A stretch of 6,813 bases of DNA from JALXCG01 sp026991065 [NCBI: Gemmatimonadota bacterium] (lineage in GTDB: Bacteria; GCA-2686955), in the NCBI GenBank assembly GCA_026991065.1, contig JALXCG010000267.1, forward strand, positions 1 to 6,813, given 5' to 3'. Below, one piece after another: positions 1 through 4,608 of this stretch; positions within the stretch are counted from its first letter, which is position 1; each line of letters opens with the position of its first letter. The translations under genes were made by a program, and so were the position numbers. The notes below the pieces were generated by a model. It was not told where the DNA came from. It ran no database searches and saw only the letters and a list, made by a program, of their open reading frames with translations.

Positions 1-855
1 GGAGGCGAGACAGGAGAACCGGAACTGCTGCAGCGATTCCGATGTGGAGTTAATCAACTTCATATACCAAAGGAGATCGGTGATCGGGCGGGCGATCGGG
101 GTTGGGACCGGTACCGGAAAGCCGCCGGAGAGCTTGACTACATTGCGCAGGGGGATGGCACCATCACCGACGACATTGTAGACACCGGTCGCGTCGCGCC
201 GATCGCAGGCGCGCAGCGTAGCGGAAACGACGTCATCCACATGCACGAACTGGAAGAGCGGGTCGTAGCCCATGACGACAGGGACGACGGGGTTGGAGAG
301 ATAGTCGGAGAGGTAGTTTTGCACCTTCGAGCCGGTCATGGAGCAGGGGCGCAGGATGACCAACTGACAATCCGGGTTCTTGCGCGCGTACTGGCGCATG
401 AGCCGCTCCACCTCGACCTTGTCGACCGCATACTGGATGTTGCGATTGGGGCGCACCGGGTGCTCCTCGGTCATATAGAACGGATTGTTGCGGTGAAACC
501 CGTAAACCGTGGTGCTGGAGAGGAGGATGATCCGGCGGACTTTCGCCATGTGCGCGGCACGCAACAAGTTGAGTGCCCCAACCAGGTTGATCTCATGCAT
601 CTCGCGGCGATTGTGGATCGGCTTAACACTGAATGCGAGGTGGATGATCGTATCCACTCCGAGAGAGGAGAAGAGGCGTGGGACCAACGAATTACGGATG
701 TCGAGCCGGAAATGCTCGACGTTTTCGTGGGGAATCGGCTGTGGGTCGCGCACATCGATCCCGATAATGCGCTCTACTCCCGGTCGTTCCCGCAAGCGGG
801 AAACCAGTTTCTCGCCAAAATAGCCGGCGCTGCCGGTGATGGCCACGATCGACAT
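1..855 (-). CDS. NAD(P)-dependent epimerase/dehydratase (extended SDR family), 3' end cut by window edge
   Basis: Reading the minus strand from ATG at 855-853 gives 285 residues with no stop before the window edge, so the C-terminus is missing. The N-terminus is a Rossmann fold: the glycine motif GSAGYFG at residues 8-14, an acidic residue after the second strand (D34 in IGID) expected to bind the cofactor ribose, an LDIRN segment at 51-55 and HLAF at 72-75. The active-site residues of extended SDR enzymes are present: S113/S114/T115 before VYG, and YAVDK at 142-146 as the YxxxK pair. An FVHVDDV segment near residue 204 matches the usual substrate-domain region. Family members epimerise, dehydrate or reduce nucleotide sugars in the cytoplasm; the substrate here cannot be told. 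The start is supported by AAGGAG five bases upstream. The gene lies 87 bp downstream of lspA on the same strand, possibly in one transcript. Family assignment is firm; the exact reaction is unknown. Confidence 0.92.
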   Translation of the reverse strand, partial: MSIVAITGSAGYFGEKLVSRLRERPGVERIIGIDVRDPQPIPHENVEHFRLDIRNSLVPRLFSSLGVDTIIHLAFSVKPIHNRREMHEINLVGALNLLRAAHMAKVRRIILLSSTTVYGFHRNNPFYMTEEHPVRPNRNIQYAVDKVEVERLMRQYARKNPDCQLVILRPCSMTGSKVQNYLSDYLSNPVVPVVMGYDPLFQFVHVDDVVSATLRACDRRDATGVYNVVGDGAIPLRNVVKLSGGFPVPVPTPIARPITDLLWYMKLINSTSESLQQFRFSCLAS

Positions 856-860
856 GCATT

Positions 861-866
861 CTCCTT
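861..866 (-). promoter_or_regulatory. Ribosome binding site of the epimerase gene
   Basis: The minus strand reads AAGGAG followed by five bases and then ATG at 855-853. This near-ideal Shine-Dalgarno sequence fixes the start of the epimerase and contrasts with the lack of such a site before lspA. Confidence 0.7.
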
Positions 867-942
867 ATGGGTGACGCGGTGCCGCGAGCAGGCGCCCTGT
901 GCCGCCGGCGGTGAACCAGTCAGCCTCGGCAACTGCCGCAAG

Positions 943-1428
943 CTAAATTGTAGCGCGTCGCTCCTCCAGCCACAAAGCGATGCTCAGAAGAATGGCGCCG
1001 CAGCTGATGCAGATGTCCGCCACATTGAAAATAGGCCACTGCATGAAGCCGAGGTCGTAGGGGCCCAGAAAGTCCACGACGCCGAGATCCCAGCGAATTC
1101 TATCGATCAAGTTTCCCAGGGCGCCGGCGGCGATAAGGGGCAGCACAATGGCTCGCAGGCGTGCGCTGGCCGGAGTGCGGTGATAGTAGATCAGCAACCC
1201 GAGCATGGCGATGATCGAAAAGAGAATGAAGGCGAGCCGGGAGTGATCGCCGAAGTGCAAACTGAAGGCTGCTCCGCGGTTGAAACTGAGTGTGAGTGGC
1301 AGGAGCGGGCCGATCGGTTCAAGGGTCCGGCCCGGCTCAAGGGCGTGCAGCGCCCAGGATTTGGTGGCGAGGTCAGCGCCGAGGGCGGGGAGAAAAAGAG
1401 CTAGAAAGCGGAGCCAATGATGGCGCAT
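943..1428 (-). CDS. lspA: Lipoprotein signal peptidase (signal peptidase II)
   Basis: This 161-residue protein has the normal length for LspA, the inner-membrane aspartyl protease that removes the signal peptide from diacylglyceryl-modified prolipoproteins (peptidase family A8). All the family signatures are visible: DxxTK at residues 19-23, NRGAAFS at 50-56, GALGNLIDR at 102-110, VVDF at 117-120 and FNVAD at 134-138. By family knowledge the catalytic pair corresponds to D119 and D138, whose spacing of 19 matches the Pseudomonas enzyme (D124/D143). Four hydrophobic segments are visible near residues 6-18, 65-82, 93-108 and 139-154. The open frame extends upstream to 1638, but that stretch is rich in Pro/Ser/Arg and would put 70 non-family residues before the first membrane helix, so ATG at 1428 is preferred. 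No clear Shine-Dalgarno precedes it. The neighbours are not the ileS/ispH partners common in proteobacteria; an epimerase follows and a porin diverges. Confidence 0.96.
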   Translation of the reverse strand: MRHHWLRFLALFLPALGADLATKSWALHALEPGRTLEPIGPLLPLTLSFNRGAAFSLHFGDHSRLAFILFSIIAMLGLLIYYHRTPASARLRAIVLPLIAAGALGNLIDRIRWDLGVVDFLGPYDLGFMQWPIFNVADICISCGAILLSIALWLEERRATI

Positions 1429-1662
1429 GGGGGAATTCTGGGAAGGAGTGGATGTGGCTAACGGGTTTGAACGAAAGTGTTTGCGGGACCCTGGGGAGCG
1501 TGGGCAAGGCGTGGGCGTCAGAGGGGTCGCAAAAACTGGCCTTTTGCTGAAATTCGGAGTAATGTATCGGCTTTTGAGGCGCAACGTCAAAGAGGGCGTT
1601 GTCGCTGCGCGATCGGATCGGCCGGATCCGACACTCACGTCTCACTCTATCACGGGGCGCAC
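1429..1662. other. Divergent intergenic region between lspA and the porin gene
   Basis: These 234 bp must hold the promoters for lspA (leftward) and the porin (rightward). I found no convincing -35/-10 pair on either strand. The region does contain an imperfect tandem repeat (GCGTGGGC at 1498-1505 and again at 1509-1516), a weak inverted repeat CAACG/CGTTG (1582-1586 and 1597-1601) and a stronger one at 1613-1631, listed separately. Confidence 0.5.
1613..1631. repeat. Inverted repeat in the porin leader region
   Basis: TCGGATC and GATCCGA form perfect 7-bp arms around a 5-base centre (GGCCG), ending 31 bases before the porin ATG. It could be an operator or an mRNA leader hairpin; the sequence does not decide. 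The arms also contain restriction-like GATC sites, so chance is possible. Confidence 0.4.
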
Positions 1663-2883
1663 ATGATGAAATTTGCTACTGCTAGTTTGCGTTTGGCTCC
1701 CATGGCCTTCCTCGCGGTTCCTCTCTTGGCGAGCAATGCCTTTGCTATCAAGGGCGACGATGGCTCGGAGACCACCTTCAAAATCAACTATCGCTACGAG
1801 TATGTCGACGTTGACGGGATGGACGATCCCGCCAGCACGCTGAACGCCGACATTACCATTGGCTACAAGACCAAGGCCTACGAAGGGCTCTACGCCTATT
1901 TCGAGACCGAGACCGTGGCCAACACTTTCCTCGACGACTACAACAGCACCGCCAACGGTAAGGTTCAGTACCCGGTGGTCGCGGATCCCGAAGGTTCCGA
2001 GATTAACCAGATGTACTTCGGCTATGCCGGCGATGCCGTGCCGGATACCAAATTCATCGTGGGTCGTCAGCGCGTCATTCTGGGCAACGCCCGCCACGTC
2101 GGTAACGTCGGCTGGCGTTTGAATGAAATGACTTACGACGCCGCAGTCGCGGTCAACAACTCGGTCGAGAACTTGACCCTGATCGGTGCCTACACCTGGA
2201 ATGCCAACAGCGTCGTTGGCACCAACATCCTGCTGGACACCGGTGTTATTTTCGACGCCACGTACAATGTGCAGGACTGGGGCAAGTTCGAAGCGCTCAG
2301 CCAGCTCTATGACTTCACCGATCTGGCCCTCGATTCCGCGACCTATGGTGCGCGCTTCTACGGTGGCCACAAGCTGAGCGATTCGTTCAAGGCACTCTAT
2401 GACCTCGAATATGCCCTGCAGACCGATTTTGGCGATCGCGATTCCTTCTCCGCCAACTACTTCCATGTCGTGCTGGGTGGCGCTTTCAGCGATTACTACA
2501 TCAAGGGCGCGATGGAGTATCTCGGCAGCGACGACGGCAACGCCGCGTTCGCCTTCCCCACGGGTACCAACCACGCCTTCAACGGGTGGGCGGATCAGTT
2601 CCTCGGCACTCCCGCCGCGGGCCTGATGGACATCTACGGTGTTGCCGGCGCGAAATTCTCGCAGGTCGAAGGCCTGGCGGCGAAGGTGATCTTCCACGAC
2701 TTCTCGTCGATCGAAGATGTCGGCACCAGCACTTTGCACTACGGCACCGAGTTTGATGGCGTGGTCACTTACAAGTATGACAAGCACCACAACTTTGGTG
2801 CGAAGTTTGCTCTCTACAGTGACGATGAACTCGGTAATCCCGACGTGACCAAGGCTTGGTTCTGGTCCTCTTATAACTTCTAG
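1663..2883 (+). CDS. Outer-membrane beta-barrel porin, alginate-export-like
   Basis: The 406-residue precursor begins with a clear signal peptide: basic residues K3 and R10, a hydrophobic core at about 11-24, and an AxA cleavage site (A26-F27-A28). The mature protein alternates short amphipathic strands rich in Tyr/Phe with acidic Asp/Gly/Asn loops and ends in aromatic Phe (SSYNF), the C-terminal signature recognised by the BAM machinery. Family-like segments are NSTANGKVQYPVVADPEG near residues 94-111, GRQRVILGNARHVGNVGWR at 134-152 and FNGWADQFLGTPAAGL from residue 306. From memory these resemble porins annotated as alginate export family. The substrate is unknown; export of alginate should not be assumed. 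The start could be either of the tandem ATGs (1663 or 1666); a weak GGGG at 1654-1657 fits both. The longer frame from 1477 would bury the signal peptide. The gene is divergent from lspA and ends in its own terminator. Confidence 0.92.
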   Translation: MMKFATASLRLAPMAFLAVPLLASNAFAIKGDDGSETTFKINYRYEYVDVDGMDDPASTLNADITIGYKTKAYEGLYAYFETETVANTFLDDYNSTANGKVQYPVVADPEGSEINQMYFGYAGDAVPDTKFIVGRQRVILGNARHVGNVGWRLNEMTYDAAVAVNNSVENLTLIGAYTWNANSVVGTNILLDTGVIFDATYNVQDWGKFEALSQLYDFTDLALDSATYGARFYGGHKLSDSFKALYDLEYALQTDFGDRDSFSANYFHVVLGGAFSDYYIKGAMEYLGSDDGNAAFAFPTGTNHAFNGWADQFLGTPAAGLMDIYGVAGAKFSQVEGLAAKVIFHDFSSIEDVGTSTLHYGTEFDGVVTYKYDKHHNFGAKFALYSDDELGNPDVTKAWFWSSYNF

Positions 2884-2931
2884 TCCGGAAACCGCCTGCG
2901 TTCGTTTGTGAGCGTCGGCGATGGTCTGCGC

Positions 2932-2987
2932 AACGCCGCGTCTGGCGCTGCTCCTCTTGGGAGCTGCGAGGCGCGGCGTTTTTCTTT
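2932..2987 (+). terminator. Intrinsic terminator of the porin gene
   Basis: Perfect 9-bp arms AACGCCGCG (2932-2940) and CGCGGCGTT (2972-2980) are followed by a T-rich tract (TTTTTCTTT, 2979-2987). The loop folds further: TCT/AGG pairs with one wobble, CGC/GCG, then GCTCC (2950-2954) with GGAGC (2960-2964) around TCTTG, giving a long, nearly continuous hairpin. It begins 48 bases after the porin stop and separates the porin from the next gene. No T tract follows on the minus strand, so it works in one direction. Confidence 0.88.
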
Positions 2988-3066
2988 GAAGCATTGCGGA
3001 AGCACGAATCGTATGATTGAAAGATTGCTGCAGCCATCTTCCCAACTTGCATGCCGGTCTTCTTCC

Positions 3067-3071
3067 AGGAG
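3067..3071 (+). promoter_or_regulatory. Ribosome binding site of the LolA-like gene
   Basis: AGGAG is placed seven bases before ATG at 3079. It decides the start against the longer open frame beginning at 2908, which would run through the porin terminator. A TATGAT at 3012-3017 could be a -10 element, but I see no good -35 at the right distance. Confidence 0.7.
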
Positions 3072-3078
3072 TGTTCCT

Positions 3079-4041
3079 ATGTCGTTGTCGTTCTTACGCC
3101 GAGCAGTGTTTCCACTCTTGGCTTTGCTTGTTCTTGCCGCAGCTCCCGGAAACGCTCGTGCTGAAGAGAGCGGGGCGGTGATTCTGGACCGAATGGCTGA
3201 GGCAGTGGTGAAGAAGCTGGATCTTGGGAGCAAAGCCGCCCCGCGGCCGTTGGCCGGGAGTTTGAGTGCGACTTTCACCGCTCCGGGCTTTGGGGGCGTG
3301 CCGATCGATTTCTCCGCCAAGTACAAGAGCCGTCCCCCGCAGGATTTTCAGGCGGACATCACCTCCTCGGTCGGCGACTATCTGCTCCGGGTCAATTCCA
3401 AGACGGTCACGATAGTAGCCAGTGGCGACAAGCGCTTCTACACCACGGACCGGGAGGATCGCGCGCGTTCCAAACCAAAAGATACCGAGAGCGAGATCCA
3501 GGATATTGAGACCGGCCTTAAGGAATGGCTGCGGGAATACCGGGTTACGGCGGTAAAAGAGGTGGCGAATGCTCCCGGGGGAAAAGCCTGGCAGGTCGAT
3601 CTACAACCCCTCTCGAAATCCGGTTCAGACGCGGTGGAGCGGATGGAGTTCTATGTTCTGCAGAAGAGCTATCTGCCGTGGAAGGTGAACGGATATTCCA
3701 GCGCGGGCAAGTCACTAACCGCTCAGTTCGAGTATCAGGGAGGCGAGCCCGTTGTGCTCAATGCCGATTTTCATGACTCCGAGTCCGCTGCCAAGGCCCG
3801 CTTTGATCTCGCCTATGACAAGGCGGGGATTCTGCGCGCCCTGGATGGGCGTGTGGATGGCGGCGATGAAGGTGTCCTGGAACTCAAAGCCGAGTTGCGG
3901 CGTAAAGTGCAGGTCAGTGACGCCGATTTCTCCTATAAGCCAGCGGCAGGCATGCGCCCTGCGAGCCAGGAAGAGCTGACCATGCTCTTCATGACACGTG
4001 TAATGGGACTAGCCATTGGCGCGGCGATGAAATCCAAGTAG
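3079..4041 (+). CDS. Secreted periplasmic protein, probably LolA/LolB/RseB-fold
   Basis: The 320-residue precursor has a typical signal peptide: R7-R8, a hydrophobic core at about 9-22 and an ARA cleavage site (A26-R27-A28). No lipobox cysteine is present, so a soluble periplasmic protein is expected. After a short helix (about 31-47) comes a run of likely beta strands (about 60-67, 74-84, 88-95, 100-106, 109-114), a charged linker helix near 130-150 and more strands. A late DADFSYKPAAG segment (281-291) resembles the conserved F-x-x-x-PP-x-G end of LolA-type domains. LolA proteins carry lipoproteins or lipid through the periplasm; related folds sense them. I base the fold on pattern and not on a search, and this protein is longer than typical LolA (about 180-200 mature residues). 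The last 20 residues form an unusual hydrophobic tail. It follows the porin after a terminator, suggesting separate transcription. Confidence 0.8.
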   Translation: MSLSFLRRAVFPLLALLVLAAAPGNARAEESGAVILDRMAEAVVKKLDLGSKAAPRPLAGSLSATFTAPGFGGVPIDFSAKYKSRPPQDFQADITSSVGDYLLRVNSKTVTIVASGDKRFYTTDREDRARSKPKDTESEIQDIETGLKEWLREYRVTAVKEVANAPGGKAWQVDLQPLSKSGSDAVERMEFYVLQKSYLPWKVNGYSSAGKSLTAQFEYQGGEPVVLNADFHDSESAAKARFDLAYDKAGILRALDGRVDGGDEGVLELKAELRRKVQVSDADFSYKPAAGMRPASQEELTMLFMTRVMGLAIGAAMKSK

Positions 4042-4101
4042 TTCGATTTTGCTAATTCGGGCGCGTGACAACGAGTTCAATTGGCATTAGATTTCTCCAT
4101 A

Positions 4102-4149
4102 CGAAAAGCTTTGTCTTGGCTGGCGCGATCAGTTGCCGCTTTTCGCGCC
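4102..4149. repeat. Two overlapping, mutually exclusive inverted repeats
   Basis: CGAAAAGC (4102-4109) is perfectly complementary to GCTTTTCG (4138-4145), while GGCGCGA (4122-4128) is perfectly complementary to TCGCGCC (4143-4149). The right arms share 4143-4145, so an RNA could form only one stem at a time. They lie in the 276-bp stretch (4042-4317) between the LolA-like gene and the HTH gene, where I see no other feature and no convincing promoter. No T tract follows, so this is not an obvious terminator. Confidence 0.4.
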
Positions 4150-4317
4150 TTCACCCGGAGTGCTTCGCCCTTGATCTTTTCTGCCTTCCTGCCGTTGCTC
4201 TTGGAGACGCGCGTTATCTGTTTCCATTGAGCGGGGTTGGGAGTAGGGCGCACTTCGCGTGCCCCTCGGCAGATCGAGAGCATGGGGTTGGCTCTCCACC
4301 AACTGCTGAGGTCGCCC

Positions 4318-4596
4318 ATGGTCACAGTGCCGGAAATTGCGCAAGCCCTTGAAATGAGTGACGACTACGTCCACCATCTGCTTGATACCTATGCGCAATG
4401 GGTTCCCTACGGAGGGGGCGGGGACACGCCCCGAAGATATCCCGCTTGGGTGGCTGCCGCCGTTGCCGATATTCAGCGGTTGGCGGATGAGGGGTACCCC
4501 CGGGACGAGGTGATTCAACGAGTTGGCGAGCGCTATGGACGCGCCAACTTGGATCGATCACCTGAGCCAAGGCACATCGACCGTGTGATGTGGTGA
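4318..4596 (+). CDS. Small MerR-type helix-turn-helix protein
   Basis: This 92-residue protein looks like an isolated MerR-type winged-helix DNA-binding domain. The opening MVTVPEIAQALEMSDDYV (1-18), continuing to L22, fits the helix-turn-helix that starts MerR proteins. RRYP (39-42) fits the wing, and the helices at 43-56 and EGYPRDEVIQRV (58-69) fit the following pair. There is no C-terminal effector-binding or metal-binding domain and no cysteine, so the signal it responds to, if any, is unknown; it could also be an excisionase-like or nucoid-associated accessory protein. ATG at 4318 is preferred because GAGG lies six bases upstream and MerR proteins usually begin right at this helix. ATG at 4282 (adding 12 residues, MGLALHQLLRSP) or TTG at 4237 are possible. 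The gene stands alone on its strand after a 276-bp gap and converges on the M16 gene. Confidence 0.7.
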   Translation: MVTVPEIAQALEMSDDYVHHLLDTYAQWVPYGGGGDTPRRYPAWVAAAVADIQRLADEGYPRDEVIQRVGERYGRANLDRSPEPRHIDRVMW

Positions 4597-4608
4597 CTCG
4601 GGCCCTCG

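Noticed and set aside
241-1404. Long plus-strand open frame (387 codons) opposite the epimerase and lspA
   Set aside because: It is antisense to two genes with clear family motifs; its product has no recognisable domain and is the composition expected from reading high-GC codons backwards.
1537-1549. Sigma-54-like TGGCC...TTGCT near the middle of the divergent region
   Set aside because: The GG and GC dinucleotides are only six bases apart, not the ten needed for a -24/-12 promoter.
1429-1638. N-terminal extension of lspA by 70 residues
   Set aside because: The stretch is rich in Pro, Ser, Thr and Arg, does not resemble LspA, and would place odd residues before the first membrane helix; length and motifs fit the start at 1428.
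1642-3045. Long minus-strand open frame (467 codons) opposite the porin
   Set aside because: Antisense to the porin, which has a signal peptide and a beta-barrel pattern; this frame also runs through the porin terminator and shows no motif.
2908-3078. Longer start for the LolA-like gene
   Set aside because: It would cover the porin terminator and bury the signal peptide; the start at 3079 has AGGAG seven bases upstream.
4081-4109. TTGGCA at 4081-4086 as a -35 promoter element
   Set aside because: The bases 17 positions downstream read AAAAGC and do not resemble a -10 box.
4077-4325. Minus-strand frame with a Lys/Arg/Glu-rich C-terminal half
   Set aside because: It needs a GTG start inside the HTH gene, has no ribosome site or recognised domain, and overlaps the better supported HTH frame.
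4065-4352. Plus-strand frame with a GTG start before the HTH gene
   Set aside because: Overlaps the HTH gene in another frame, has no ribosome site and no domain or coding-like pattern.
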